Origin: Streptococcus mitis SK579
GTDB lineage: Bacteria; Bacillota; Bacilli; Lactobacillales; Streptococcaceae
Direction of reading: 5' to 3'
Assembly (NCBI RefSeq): GCF_000257905.1
Contig: NZ_AJJL01000043.1
Coordinates: forward strand, 1 to 37,271
Length of the DNA stretch: 37,271 nt
How positions within the stretch are numbered: the first letter of the stretch is position 1; every line of letters starts with the position of its first letter. The notes below the pieces were generated by a model, which had not been told where the DNA came from, ran no database searches, and worked only from the letters and a program-made list of their open reading frames with translations. This document shows, piece by piece, positions 23,181-31,391 of this stretch. The position numbers were made by a program, and so were the translations under genes.

Positions 23181-24167
23181 ATGGTAGTATTTACAGGTTC
23201 AACTGTTGAAGAAGCAATCCAGAAAGGATTGAAAGAGTTAGATATTCCAAGAATGAAGGCTCACATCAAAGTCATTTCTCGTGAAAAAAATGGATTTCTT
23301 GGTTTATTTGGTAAAAAACCAGCCCAGGTTGATATTGAAGCTATTAGTGAAACAACTGTCATTAAAGCAAATCAACAAGCTGTCAAGGGTGTTCCTAGAG
23401 AAATTAACGAACAAAATGAACCGGTCAAAACGGTCAGTGAAGCAACCGTTGATTTGGGTCATGTTGTAGAGGCAATTAAAAAGATTGAAGAGGAAGGTCA
23501 AGGTATTTCTGATGAAGTCAAGGCTGAAATCTTAAAACATGAAAGACATGCTAGCACTATCTTAGAAGAAACTGGTCACATTGAGATTTTAAATGAACTA
23601 CAACTTGAAGAATCTAGTCAAGAAGAATTAGCGGTTTCTGCTGTCGCAAATGAAGTAGAGCAAACTGAAAGACAAGAGCTAGAGGATTTGGGGTTAAAAA
23701 TTGAATCGAGCTTTGATATTGAACAAGTAGCTACAGAAGTAACGACTTATGTTCAAACGATTATTGATGACATGGATGTTGAGGCCACACTTTCAAATGA
23801 TTATAACCGTCGTAGCATCAATCTACAAATTGACACCAACGAACCAGGTCGTATTATTGGCTACCATGGTAAAGTCTTGAAGGCCTTGCAACTGTTGGCT
23901 CAAAATTATCTTTACAACCGCTATTTAAGAACCTTCTACATTACTATTAATGTCAATGATTATGTCGAACACCGTGCAGAAGTCTTGCAGACCTATGCGC
24001 AAAAATTGGCGACTCGTGTTTTAGAAGAAGGTCGTAGCCATCAAACGGATCCGATGTCAAATAGCGAGCGCAAGATTATCCACCGTATTATTTCACGTAT
24101 GGATGGCGTGACTAGTTACTCTGAGGGTGATGAGCCAAATCGCTATGTCGTTGTAGATACAGAATAA
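23181..24167 (+). CDS. khpB: RNA-binding protein Jag/KhpB (EloR)
   Basis: A 328-aa cytosolic RNA-binding protein. It has a Jag-N domain (residues 1-52, ending NGFLGLFGKKPAQV), a Glu-rich linker (about 55-185), a KH domain with GYHG at 227-230, and an R3H domain with R297-x3-H301. In S. pneumoniae KhpB/EloR binds KhpA and MltG and controls cell elongation, and StkP phosphorylates its Thr89. Thr89 is present here in EATVDLG, so the regulation is probably kept. The ATG follows AAGGAGGGA, 17 nt after yidC1. The operon ends in a terminator at 24171-24194. Confidence 0.95.
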   Translation: MVVFTGSTVEEAIQKGLKELDIPRMKAHIKVISREKNGFLGLFGKKPAQVDIEAISETTVIKANQQAVKGVPREINEQNEPVKTVSEATVDLGHVVEAIKKIEEEGQGISDEVKAEILKHERHASTILEETGHIEILNELQLEESSQEELAVSAVANEVEQTERQELEDLGLKIESSFDIEQVATEVTTYVQTIIDDMDVEATLSNDYNRRSINLQIDTNEPGRIIGYHGKVLKALQLLAQNYLYNRYLRTFYITINVNDYVEHRAEVLQTYAQKLATRVLEEGRSHQTDPMSNSERKIIHRIISRMDGVTSYSEGDEPNRYVVVDTE

Positions 24168-24170
24168 GTA

Positions 24171-24194
24171 AAATCAGGGTTCTCCTGATTTTTT
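24171..24194 (+). terminator. Terminator after khpB
   Basis: AAATCAGG (24171-24178) / CCTGATTT (24184-24191) with loop GTTCT, followed by TTT. Confidence 0.85.
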
Positions 24195-24217
24195 GCTAGC
24201 TAGAGGAGATTAAACTG

Positions 24218-24841
24218 ATGTTGAATAAGATAAGAGACTATCTGGACTTTGCTGGTTTGCAGTACCGTAATCCTGATAAAGCGGGAGCAGAGCGAGAGAA
24301 GATGCTGGCATTCCGCTACAAAGGTCAAGAAGCACGAAAGGCTTTTACAGAATTGGCTAAAGCCTTTCAAGCAAGCCATCCAGAATGGCAACTCCAACAG
24401 ACTAGTCAGTGGATGAATCAGGCCCAGCGTTTGCGACCACATTTTTGGGTTTATCTACAGAGAGACGGACAAGTGACAGAACCTATGATGGCCTTACGTT
24501 TGTATGGCACATCTACTGACTTTGGAATTTCTTTGGAAGTCAGTTTCATCGAACGTAAGAAGGATGAGCAAACTTTGGAGAAACAAACCAAGGTATTAGA
24601 AGTTCCAGTTGTAGAAGGGATTTATTATCTAGCCTACTCTGATGATCAAAGTCAACGGTGGGAGGCGAACGAAGAAAATCGTTGTACTTTACGCGAGAAG
24701 TTGAGAAGTCAGGAAGTTCGCAAAGTTTTAGTTAAAGCAGATGTTTCTTTTATTGAAAATCAATCATTAGATGTGATTTTAGAACAATTAGAAGAAGCTT
24801 ATGATCGCTTGTTTCCCTACTATCAGGCGACCAGAGAGTAG
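24218..24841 (+). CDS. HI_0552-like conserved hypothetical protein
   Basis: A 207-aa soluble protein with no signal or membrane segment. I recognise it only tentatively as the HI_0552 family, which has no established function. Visible features are an N-terminal LNKIRDYLDFAGLQYRNPDKAG helix, an aromatic centre HFWVYLQRDGQVTEPMMALRLYG, and a C-terminal helical region. No catalytic motif is evident. Some homologues have been mislabelled glucose-6-phosphate dehydrogenase, for which I see no support. ATG at 24218 follows AGAGGAG. No promoter of its own is visible after the khpB terminator, so read-through is likely. Confidence 0.7.
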   Translation: MLNKIRDYLDFAGLQYRNPDKAGAEREKMLAFRYKGQEARKAFTELAKAFQASHPEWQLQQTSQWMNQAQRLRPHFWVYLQRDGQVTEPMMALRLYGTSTDFGISLEVSFIERKKDEQTLEKQTKVLEVPVVEGIYYLAYSDDQSQRWEANEENRCTLREKLRSQEVRKVLVKADVSFIENQSLDVILEQLEEAYDRLFPYYQATRE

Positions 24842-24876
24842 AAAATAGATGACTTATCTAGCGTCGAATTGTTTAA

Positions 24877-24905
24877 TTGCTATTCTATGTATTTTTTCAT
24901 ATAAT
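24877..24905 (+). promoter_or_regulatory. Promoter of tkt
   Basis: TTGCTA (24877-24882), 17-nt spacer, TATAAT (24900-24905). The leader of about 46 nt contains a small inverted repeat (GTGAT...ATCAC, about 24920-24935) and AGAAAGGAA before the ATG. Confidence 0.8.
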
Positions 24906-24957
24906 AGTAAAATAGAATGTGTGATCTAATAATCACCTCAAATAGAAAGGAAATTCT

Positions 24958-26934
24958 ATGTCAAATCTATCTGTTAATGCAATTCGTTTCCTAGGTATTG
25001 ACGCTATCAACAAAGCCAACTCAGGTCACCCAGGTGTGGTTATGGGAGCAGCTCCGATGGCTTACAGCCTCTTTACAAAACAACTTCGTATCAATCCAGC
25101 TCAACCAAACTGGATTAACCGCGACCGTTTTATTCTTTCAGCTGGTCATGGTTCAATGCTTCTTTATGCCCTTCTTCACCTTTCTGGTTTTGAAGATGTC
25201 AGCATGGATGAGATTAAGAGCTTCCGTCAATGGGGTTCAAAAACACCAGGTCACCCAGAATTTGGCCATACAGCAGGGATTGATGCTACAACAGGTCCTC
25301 TAGGTCAAGGGATTTCAACTGCCACTGGTTTTGCCCAAGCAGAACGTTTCTTGGCAGCCAAATATAACCGTGAAGGCTACAATATCTTTGACCACTATAC
25401 TTATGTTATCTGTGGAGATGGAGACTTGATGGAAGGTGTTTCAAGTGAGGCAGCTTCATACGCAGGTTTGCAAAAACTGGACAAGTTGGTTGTTCTTTAC
25501 GATTCAAATGACATCAACTTGGATGGTGAGACAAAAGATTCCTTCACAGAAAGTGTTCGTGATCGTTACAATGCTTATGGTTGGAATACAGCCTTGGTTG
25601 AAGATGGAACAGACTTGGAAGCAATCCATGCTGCTATCGAAGCAGCTAAAGCTTCAGGAAAACCATCTTTGATTGAAGTGAAGACCGTGATTGGATACGG
25701 TTCTCCAAACAAACAGGGAACTAATGCTGTACACGGTGCCCCTCTTGGAGCAGATGAAACTGCAGCAACTCGCCAAGCACTCGGTTGGGACTACGAACCA
25801 TTTGAAATTCCAGAGCAAGTTTATGCTGATTTCAAAGAAAATGTTGCAGACCGTGGTGTATCAGCTTATCAAGCTTGGACAAAACTTGTTGAAGATTATA
25901 AAGAGGCTCATCCAGAACTTGCTACGGAAGTAGAAGCTATCATCGATGGACGTGATCCAATTGAAGTGACTCCAGCAGACTTCCCAGCTTTAGAAAATGG
26001 CTTCTCTCAAGCAACTCGTAATTCAAGCCAAGATGCCTTGAATGTTGTGGCGGCTAAGTTGCCAACTTTCTTGGGTGGATCAGCTGACCTAGCTCACTCA
26101 AACATGACTTACATCAAAACGGACGGACTTCAAGACGATGCTAATCGCTTGAACCGTAACATTCAGTTTGGTGTTCGTGAATTCGCAATGGGAACGATCT
26201 TGAACGGGATGGCCCTTCACGGTGGACTTCGTGTATACGGTGGAACTTTCTTCGTCTTCTCTGACTATGTGAAGGCAGCTGTTCGTTTGTCAGCCTTGCA
26301 AGGTCTTCCTGTGACTTATGTCTTTACCCACGATTCAATTGCAGTTGGTGAAGATGGCCCAACGCACGAACCAGTTGAGCACTTAGCAGGTCTTCGTGCC
26401 ATGCCAAATCTAAATGTTTTCCGTCCAGCAGATGCGCGTGAAACCCAAGCTGCTTGGTACCTTGCAGTGACAAGTGAGAAAACGCCAACTGCCCTTGTCT
26501 TGACACGTCAAAACTTGACTGTCGAAGAAGGAACGGACTTCGACAAGGTTGCTAAAGGTGCCTATGTTGTCTATGAAAATGCAGCAGACTTTGATACCAT
26601 CTTGATTGCGACAGGTTCAGAGGTCAATCTTGCTATCTCAGCTGCCAAAGAATTGGCTAGTCAAGGAGCAAAAGTCCGCGTAGTCAGCATGCCATCTACA
26701 GATGTCTTTGATAAACAAGATGCAGCATACAAGGAAGAAATTCTTCCAAATGCAGTTCGCCGTCGTGTTGCAGTCGAAATGGGTGCAACTCAAAACTGGT
26801 ACAAATACGTTGGTCTTGATGGCGCCGTTCTCGGTATTGATACCTTCGGAGCCTCTGCCCCAGCACCAAAAGTATTGGCAGAATATGGCTTTACTGTCGA
26901 AAATCTTGTAAAAGTCGTTCAAAACTTGAAATAA
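24958..26934 (+). CDS. tkt: Transketolase
   Basis: A 658-aa thiamine diphosphate enzyme of the non-oxidative pentose phosphate pathway that moves two-carbon units between ketoses and aldoses. The N-terminal domain has [15 protein letters not shown] and the TPP/Mg motif [18 protein letters not shown]...NDIN. The middle domain contains [22 protein letters not shown] with catalytic and substrate-binding residues. The C-terminal domain carries the regulatory-like [12 protein letters not shown]. Length is normal. The gene has a consensus-like promoter and a terminator, fitting high expression. The pneumococcal orthologue is often called recP. Confidence 0.97.
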   Translation: MSNLSVNAIRFLGIDAINKANSGHPGVVMGAAPMAYSLFTKQLRINPAQPNWINRDRFILSAGHGSMLLYALLHLSGFEDVSMDEIKSFRQWGSKTPGHPEFGHTAGIDATTGPLGQGISTATGFAQAERFLAAKYNREGYNIFDHYTYVICGDGDLMEGVSSEAASYAGLQKLDKLVVLYDSNDINLDGETKDSFTESVRDRYNAYGWNTALVEDGTDLEAIHAAIEAAKASGKPSLIEVKTVIGYGSPNKQGTNAVHGAPLGADETAATRQALGWDYEPFEIPEQVYADFKENVADRGVSAYQAWTKLVEDYKEAHPELATEVEAIIDGRDPIEVTPADFPALENGFSQATRNSSQDALNVVAAKLPTFLGGSADLAHSNMTYIKTDGLQDDANRLNRNIQFGVREFAMGTILNGMALHGGLRVYGGTFFVFSDYVKAAVRLSALQGLPVTYVFTHDSIAVGEDGPTHEPVEHLAGLRAMPNLNVFRPADARETQAAWYLAVTSEKTPTALVLTRQNLTVEEGTDFDKVAKGAYVVYENAADFDTILIATGSEVNLAISAAKELASQGAKVRVVSMPSTDVFDKQDAAYKEEILPNAVRRRVAVEMGATQNWYKYVGLDGAVLGIDTFGASAPAPKVLAEYGFTVENLVKVVQNLK

Positions 26935-26939
26935 TCCTA

Positions 26940-26968
26940 AAAATCAGGGCGCAGGCTCTGATTTTTCT
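26940..26968 (+). terminator. Terminator after tkt
   Basis: AAAATCAGGGC (26940-26950) / GCTCTGATTTT (26955-26965), with one wobble, followed by T. Confidence 0.9.
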
Positions 26969-26991
26969 TACTAGAAAAGCAAGGTACAATC

Positions 26992-27020
26992 TTGTAAAAG
27001 TAGCTGAAATTTGATATAGT
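26992..27020 (+). promoter_or_regulatory. Promoter of yajC
   Basis: TTGTAA (26992-26997), 17-nt spacer, TATAGT (27015-27020), with TGA before it (extended -10). The leader is about 24 nt with AAAGGAG. Confidence 0.78.
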
Positions 27021-27050
27021 AGTCCTATGTAAAAGACAAAGGAGAATATA

Positions 27051-27350
27051 ATGGAATCACAATATACATTTTTAATCATTCTTGTGGCTATGGTTGGCTT
27101 GATGTTCTTTACGCAACGTTCTCAAAAGAAACAAGCGCAAAAACGTATGGAAAGTTTAAACAAACTGCAAAAAGGCTATGAAGTGATTACAATCGGTGGA
27201 CTTTACGGAACAGTCGATGAAGTAGATACGGAGAAGAGAACGATTGTTCTTGATGTAGATGGAGTTTACTTGACTTTTGAACTAGCTGCTATCAAGACAG
27301 TATTACCGCTGAAAGAAACAGCTTCACTCGAAGGCGCAATTGAAAAATAA
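27051..27350 (+). CDS. yajC: Preprotein translocase accessory subunit YajC
   Basis: A 99-aa single-span membrane protein. The N-terminal helix (about residues 5-21, FLIILVAMVGLMFFTQRSQKK) ends in a basic cytoplasmic patch, followed by the family hallmark KGYEVITIGGLYGTVDEVD. YajC associates with SecDF-YidC in many bacteria, although streptococci lack SecDF, so its role here is less clear. ATG at 27051 follows AAAGGAG. A short terminator follows directly. Confidence 0.93.
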   Translation: MESQYTFLIILVAMVGLMFFTQRSQKKQAQKRMESLNKLQKGYEVITIGGLYGTVDEVDTEKRTIVLDVDGVYLTFELAAIKTVLPLKETASLEGAIEK

Positions 27351-27351
27351 G

Positions 27352-27376
27352 ACGGGATTACTAACTCCCGTTTTTC
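27352..27376 (+). terminator. Terminator after yajC
   Basis: ACGGGA (27352-27357) / TCCCGT (27366-27371) followed by TTTTC. It lies 21 nt before the phosphatase start. Confidence 0.8.
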
Positions 27377-27396
27377 TATAGAAGAAAGGAAATGGG

Positions 27397-27837
27397 ATGA
27401 AAAAATTAGTCTTTGTCTGTCTGGGAAATATTTGCCGTAGCCCTATGGCTGAGTTTGTTATGAAATCAATGACAGATAACTACGAAATCCAAAGTCGAGC
27501 GACTTCCTCTTGGGAACATGGTAATCCGATTCATAAGGGCACTCAAGGGATTTTTCAACAGTATCAGATTCTGTATGACAAGAACAAAACATCGCTTCAG
27601 ATTAGTAAGGAAGATTTTGAAGACTTTGATTATATTATCGGAATGGATGCTTCAAATGTTTCTGACTTACGTCAGATGTGTCCAGGAGACTGTCAAGATA
27701 AGATTCACTTATTTGCATCTGAAAGTGTTCCAGATCCTTGGTATACAGGAGATTTTGAAGAGACTTATCGGCGTGTTCAAGAGGGATGCCAAGTGTGGTT
27801 AGAACGTTTAGAGGAGAGTGAATATGGAGAATTTTAA
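27397..27837 (+). CDS. Low-molecular-weight protein-tyrosine phosphatase
   Basis: A 146-aa cytosolic cysteine phosphatase. The P-loop CLGNICRS (Cys8 to Arg14, C-x5-R) supplies the nucleophile, and the general-acid Asp lies in VPDPWYTGDFEETY (about residue 112). All catalytic elements are present. Possible targets are tyrosine-phosphorylated proteins, including those made by capsule-type BY-kinases, but it is distinct from the CpsB phosphatase. ATG at 27397 follows GAAAGGAAATGGG. Its 3' end overlaps the MORN gene by 14 nt, so the two are translationally coupled and probably act together. Confidence 0.93.
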   Translation: MKKLVFVCLGNICRSPMAEFVMKSMTDNYEIQSRATSSWEHGNPIHKGTQGIFQQYQILYDKNKTSLQISKEDFEDFDYIIGMDASNVSDLRQMCPGDCQDKIHLFASESVPDPWYTGDFEETYRRVQEGCQVWLERLEESEYGEF

Positions 27838-28234
27838 GAATTTCTATGGGAAATATCATGTCTATCTGAGTCGTTCTCATTTAGAGATTTTAGCCGCAGT
27901 AACGATTGTTTTTTGTGCGGTACTAGTCTTTTTTCTAAATATTCCCGGAAAAGGTGTCTTAAAACTCGATAATGGAAATATTGTTTACGATGGCAGTCTT
28001 GTCCGTGGTAAAATGAATGGGCAAGGTACCATTACCTTCCAAAATGGAGACCAATATACAGGTGGTTTCAACAATGGAGCCTTCAATGGAAAAGGTACTT
28101 TTCAATCCAAAGAAGGCTGGACCTACGAAGGAGATTTTGTAAACGGCCAGGCTGAAGGAAAAGGGAAACTAACAACAGAACAAGAAGTCGTTTATGAAGG
28201 GACCTTTAAACAAGGAATTTTTCAACAAAAATAA
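27824..28234 (+). CDS. MORN-repeat membrane protein
   Basis: A 136-aa protein with one N-terminal transmembrane segment (about residues 20-42, ILAAVTIVFCAVLVFFLNI), followed by about four MORN-type repeats of 20-23 residues (YDGSLVRGKMNGQGTITF, YTGGFNNGAFNGKGTF, YEGDFVNGQAEGKGKL, YEGTFKQGIF). These form a small beta-solenoid that would lie outside the membrane if the N-terminus is cytosolic. The start ATG at 27824 is chosen because GAGGAG (27811-27816) is 7 nt upstream; a GTG at 27818 is the alternative. Coupling with a tyrosine phosphatase suggests a membrane-associated signalling or wall role, which is speculative. Confidence 0.85.
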   Translation: MENFKNFYGKYHVYLSRSHLEILAAVTIVFCAVLVFFLNIPGKGVLKLDNGNIVYDGSLVRGKMNGQGTITFQNGDQYTGGFNNGAFNGKGTFQSKEGWTYEGDFVNGQAEGKGKLTTEQEVVYEGTFKQGIFQQK

Positions 28235-28259
28235 AGCCTCCTGACATGGAGGTTTTTTT
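28235..28259 (+). terminator. Terminator after the MORN gene
   Basis: CCTCC (28238-28242) / GGAGG (28248-28252), with loop TGACAT, followed by seven T residues. Confidence 0.85.
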
Positions 28260-28293
28260 ACAAACAATAAGAAAGCGCTTTCTTATTGTTTGT
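28260..28293. promoter_or_regulatory. Perfect 34-bp palindrome centred on a cre-like core
   Basis: Bases 28260-28276 are the exact reverse complement of 28277-28293, with no spacer. The central AGAAAGCGCTTTCT is a near-consensus cre (CcpA) operator (TGWAANCGNTWNCA-type, symmetric form). It lies about 150 bp upstream of the adhE -35, directly after the MORN terminator. It can bind a dimeric regulator or extrude as a cruciform. CcpA binding is inferred from the core alone. Confidence 0.65.
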
Positions 28294-28298
28294 TAGGT

Positions 28299-28408
28299 TT
28301 GTGAAATAAAAATTTTTTTGTTGTTATTTCACAATCATCTAGTTAAAAGTTGATACTATAACGTATTTGAGAGTAATTTCACAATATCGCAAAAATTCTT
28401 TGTGAAAT
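28299..28408. repeat. Four copies of TTGTGAAAT in alternating orientation
   Basis: TTGTGAAAT occurs at 28299-28307 (+), 28326-28334 (-), 28376-28384 (-) and 28400-28408 (+). Copies 1 and 2 form an 11-bp inverted repeat around a 14-nt T-rich loop (TTGTGAAATAA/TTATTTCACAA). Copies 3 and 4 form a 9-bp inverted repeat. TTGTGAAA is also the half-site of Rex operators, but the spacing here is wider than in a normal 18-bp Rex site. Remaining bases of the 235-nt upstream region show no other pattern. Confidence 0.6.
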
Positions 28409-28421
28409 GTTTATGAAACTG

Positions 28422-28450
28422 TTTACAAAACATAAAAAAAGAGTTATAAT
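28422..28450 (+). promoter_or_regulatory. Promoter of adhE
   Basis: TTTACA (28422-28427), 17-nt spacer, TATAAT (28445-28450). The predicted start near 28457 lies inside the Rex-like site. Confidence 0.85.
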
Positions 28451-28454
28451 AAAC

Positions 28455-28472
28455 TTGTGAAAAAATTAACAA
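28455..28472 (+). promoter_or_regulatory. Rex operator overlapping the adhE start site
   Basis: TTGTGAAAAAATTAACAA matches the Rex consensus TTGTGAAWWWWTTCACAA at 17 of 18 positions. It begins 5 nt after the -10, so bound Rex would block initiation. Rex senses NADH/NAD+ and represses adhE in streptococci and other Firmicutes when NADH is low; control at this exact site is inferred. Confidence 0.8.
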
Positions 28473-28505
28473 GGGATAAAATCCTTTAAGGCTATGGAGG
28501 AAAAT

Positions 28506-31157
28506 ATGGCTGATAAAAAAACTGTAACACCTGAGCAAAAACAACTCGCTGCTGAAAAGCATGTAGACGGACTAGTACAAAAAGCTTTGGTTGCGCTTGA
28601 TGAAATGCGCAAGTTGAACCAAGAACAAGTTGACTACATCGTAGCGAAAGCTTCAGTTGCAGCTCTTGATGCGCACGGTATCCTAGCACAACACGCAATT
28701 GAAGAAACTGGTCGTGGTGTATTTGAAGACAAGGCGACAAAAAACCTTTTTGCCTGTGAACATGTTGTGAATAACATGCGCGGAGTTAAAACTGTCGGAG
28801 TTATCGAAGATGATCCCGTTACAGGATTGACTAAAATTGCAGAACCTGTCGGTGTTGTTTGTGGTGTCACTCCAACAACAAACCCAACATCAACAGCAAT
28901 TTTCAAATCATTGATTGCTTTGAAAACACGTAATCCAATCGTGTTTGCCTTCCACCCATCAGCTCAAGAATCTTCTGCTCACGCAGCACAAATCGTTCGT
29001 GATGCGGCAATCGCAGCTGGAGCTCCTGAAAACTGTGTTCAATGGATTACAGAGCCATCTATGGAAGCAACTGGAGCGCTTATGAACCACGAAGGTGTTG
29101 CGACTATCCTTGCAACTGGTGGTAATGCCATGGTTAAGGCTGCTTACTCATGTGGGAAGCCAGCTCTTGGGGTAGGTGCCGGAAACGTTCCAGCTTATAT
29201 TGAGAAATCAGCTGACCTTCGTCAAGCCGCCCATGACATTGTGATGTCTAAATCCTTTGATAATGGTATGGTCTGTGCATCAGAGCAAGCGGTTATCATT
29301 GATAAAGAAGTGTATGATGAATTTGTAGCAGAATTCAAATCATACCATACTTACTTTGTAAACAAAAAAGAAAAAGCGCTTCTTGAAGAGTTCTGCTTCG
29401 GCGTGAAAGCAAACAGCAAAAACTGTGCTGGTGCTAAACTAAATGCAAATATTGTTGGTAAACCAGCTAAATGGATTGCAGAACAAGCGGGATTCAACGT
29501 TCCAGAAGGAACAAACATCTTGGCTGCAGAATGTGAGGAAGTAGGACCAAAAGAACCATTGACTCGTGAAAAATTGTCACCAGTTATTGCTGTCCTAAAA
29601 GCTGAAGACACAGAAGATGGTCTTACAAAAGCTCGTCAAATGGTTGAGTTTAACGGACTTGGTCACTCAGCAGCTATCCATACAAAAGACGAAGAGCTTG
29701 CTAAACGCTTTGGTACAGAAATCAAAGCTATGCGTATTATCTGGAACTCTCCATCTACTTTCGGTGGTATCGGTGACGTTTACAATGCCTTCATCCCATC
29801 ATTGACACTTGGATGTGGTTCATACGGACGCAACTCTGTTGGGGATAACGTGAGCGCTATTAACCTTCTAAACATCAAGAAAGTAGGGAAACGTAGAAAT
29901 AATATGCAGTGGTTTAAAGTTCCTTCAAAAATTTACTTCGAACGCAATTCTATCCAATACCTTCAAACATGTGAAGATATTGAACGCGTTATGATCGTTA
30001 CTGATAAATCAATCGAAAAACTTGGATTTGTTCAACGTGTTATCGATCAATTGAACGCTCGTAACAACCGTGTAACTGTCCAAGTCTTCTCAGATGTTGA
30101 ACCAGATCCAGATATCACAACTGTAGAACGTGGTACTGAGGTTATGAGAGCATTTGAACCAGATACAATTATTGCTCTTGGTGGAGGTTCACCAATGGAT
30201 GCAGCTAAAGTTATGTGGCTCTTTTACGAACAACCAGAAGTCGACTTCCGTGACTTGGTTCAAAAATTCATGGATATCCGTAAACGTGCCTTCCGCTTCC
30301 CATCACTTGGTAAGAAAGCGAAGTATATCGGTATCCCAACAACTTCTGGTACAGGTTCAGAAGTAACACCATTTGCCGTTATCTCTGATAAGAAAAACAA
30401 CCGTAAATATCCATTGGCTGACTACTCATTGACACCAACTATTGCGATTGTTGACCCTGCTTTGGTTGAATCAGTTCCAGATTTCATTACTGCTGACACA
30501 GGTATGGATGTCTTGACTCATGCGACTGAAGCCTACACTTCAAACTTCGCTAACGACTACACAGATGGTATCGCCCTTCAATCAATCAAACTTGTCTTTG
30601 AATGGTTGGAAAAATCTGTTAAGACTGCTGATTCAGAAGCACGTGAAAAAATGCATAATGCTTCTACAATGGCAGGTATGGCCTTCGCCAATGCCTTCCT
30701 TGGTATGAGCCACTCAATGGCCCACAAGATCGGTGCGGTTCACCATACTGTTCACGGACGTACAAACGCAATCTTGCTTCCATACGTTATCCGTTACAAT
30801 GGAACTCGTCCATCTAAGACTACTACTTGGCCTAAATACAACTACTGGAAAGCTGATGAGAAATTCCAAGATATTGCTAGAATGCTTGGTTTACCTCACT
30901 CAACTCCAGAAGAAGCAGTTGAAGCATACGCTAAAGCTGTTTATGAGCTGGGTGTTGCAGTAGGTATCAAGATGAACTTCAAAGACCAAGGAATTGATGA
31001 AAAAGCTTGGAAAGACAGCTTGCATGAAATTGCCTTGCTTGCTTATGAAGACCAATGTTCTCCTGCAAATCCACGCTTACCAATGGTAGCTGACATGGAA
31101 GAAATCATGGAAGATGCTTACTATGGTTATGCAGAACGTCCAGGACGTCGTAAATAA
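28506..31157 (+). CDS. adhE: Bifunctional acetaldehyde/alcohol dehydrogenase
   Basis: An 883-aa fusion enzyme that reduces acetyl-CoA to ethanol and regenerates two NAD+, forming spirosomes. Residues 1 to about 440 are the CoA-acylating aldehyde dehydrogenase; the nucleophilic Cys is in SFDNGMVCASEQ. Residues from about 460 are the iron-dependent alcohol dehydrogenase, with GGGSPMDAAK for NAD binding and the metal-ligand His/Asp residues in DTGMDVLTHATEAY, MSHSMAHKIGAVHHTVHG. The start at ATG 28506 was chosen because GGAGG (28496-28500) lies 5 nt upstream; the ATG at 28494 overlaps that site. Upstream control sites tie it to NADH and carbon supply. Confidence 0.98.
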   Translation: MADKKTVTPEQKQLAAEKHVDGLVQKALVALDEMRKLNQEQVDYIVAKASVAALDAHGILAQHAIEETGRGVFEDKATKNLFACEHVVNNMRGVKTVGVIEDDPVTGLTKIAEPVGVVCGVTPTTNPTSTAIFKSLIALKTRNPIVFAFHPSAQESSAHAAQIVRDAAIAAGAPENCVQWITEPSMEATGALMNHEGVATILATGGNAMVKAAYSCGKPALGVGAGNVPAYIEKSADLRQAAHDIVMSKSFDNGMVCASEQAVIIDKEVYDEFVAEFKSYHTYFVNKKEKALLEEFCFGVKANSKNCAGAKLNANIVGKPAKWIAEQAGFNVPEGTNILAAECEEVGPKEPLTREKLSPVIAVLKAEDTEDGLTKARQMVEFNGLGHSAAIHTKDEELAKRFGTEIKAMRIIWNSPSTFGGIGDVYNAFIPSLTLGCGSYGRNSVGDNVSAINLLNIKKVGKRRNNMQWFKVPSKIYFERNSIQYLQTCEDIERVMIVTDKSIEKLGFVQRVIDQLNARNNRVTVQVFSDVEPDPDITTVERGTEVMRAFEPDTIIALGGGSPMDAAKVMWLFYEQPEVDFRDLVQKFMDIRKRAFRFPSLGKKAKYIGIPTTSGTGSEVTPFAVISDKKNNRKYPLADYSLTPTIAIVDPALVESVPDFITADTGMDVLTHATEAYTSNFANDYTDGIALQSIKLVFEWLEKSVKTADSEAREKMHNASTMAGMAFANAFLGMSHSMAHKIGAVHHTVHGRTNAILLPYVIRYNGTRPSKTTTWPKYNYWKADEKFQDIARMLGLPHSTPEEAVEAYAKAVYELGVAVGIKMNFKDQGIDEKAWKDSLHEIALLAYEDQCSPANPRLPMVADMEEIMEDAYYGYAERPGRRK

Positions 31158-31171
31158 TCGTTTATCAGCCT

Positions 31172-31200
31172 AGAGGCAGGGAATCCCTGTCTCTTTTCTT
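31172..31200 (+). terminator. Terminator after adhE
   Basis: AGAGGCAGGG (31172-31181) / CCCTGTCTCT (31185-31194), with loop AAT and one wobble, followed by TTTCTT. Confidence 0.88.
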
Positions 31201-31362
31201 GTAGAGGTGGAGTGTTGAAAATAATTTTTAGCTTTTCTATTTTCACTTTCTATCTAAAAATGAAAGCGGGAAATGGCTATGTAGACAAAAAAAGACAACA
31301 GTATAGGCTTTCAAAGAAGAAAGAAAAATAAGCTAGGTATAGACAAAAAACAACGCCCGTAC
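31201..31362. other. Non-coding spacer between adhE and gap
   Basis: The 320-nt gap between adhE and gap holds the adhE terminator at its left and the gap promoter at its right. The middle is AT-rich with no credible open frame. A direct repeat TAGACAAAAAA appears at about 31282 and 31341, and ATGAAAGCGGGAAAT near 31259 is at most a poor cre match. I see nothing else recognisable. Confidence 0.5.
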
Positions 31363-31391
31363 TTGCAATTCAACTCAAATAGTTATATAAT
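31363..31391 (+). promoter_or_regulatory. Promoter of gap
   Basis: TTGCAA (31363-31368), 17-nt spacer, TATAAT (31386-31391). The start near 31398 gives an 80-nt leader ending in AAGGAGGAAA, consistent with a very highly expressed gene. Confidence 0.87.

Noticed and set aside
31256..31272. cre site (ATGAAAGCGGGAAAT) in the adhE-gap spacer
   Set aside because: It fails the consensus at two or more key positions and lacks dyad symmetry, and it is about 100 bp from the gap -35.
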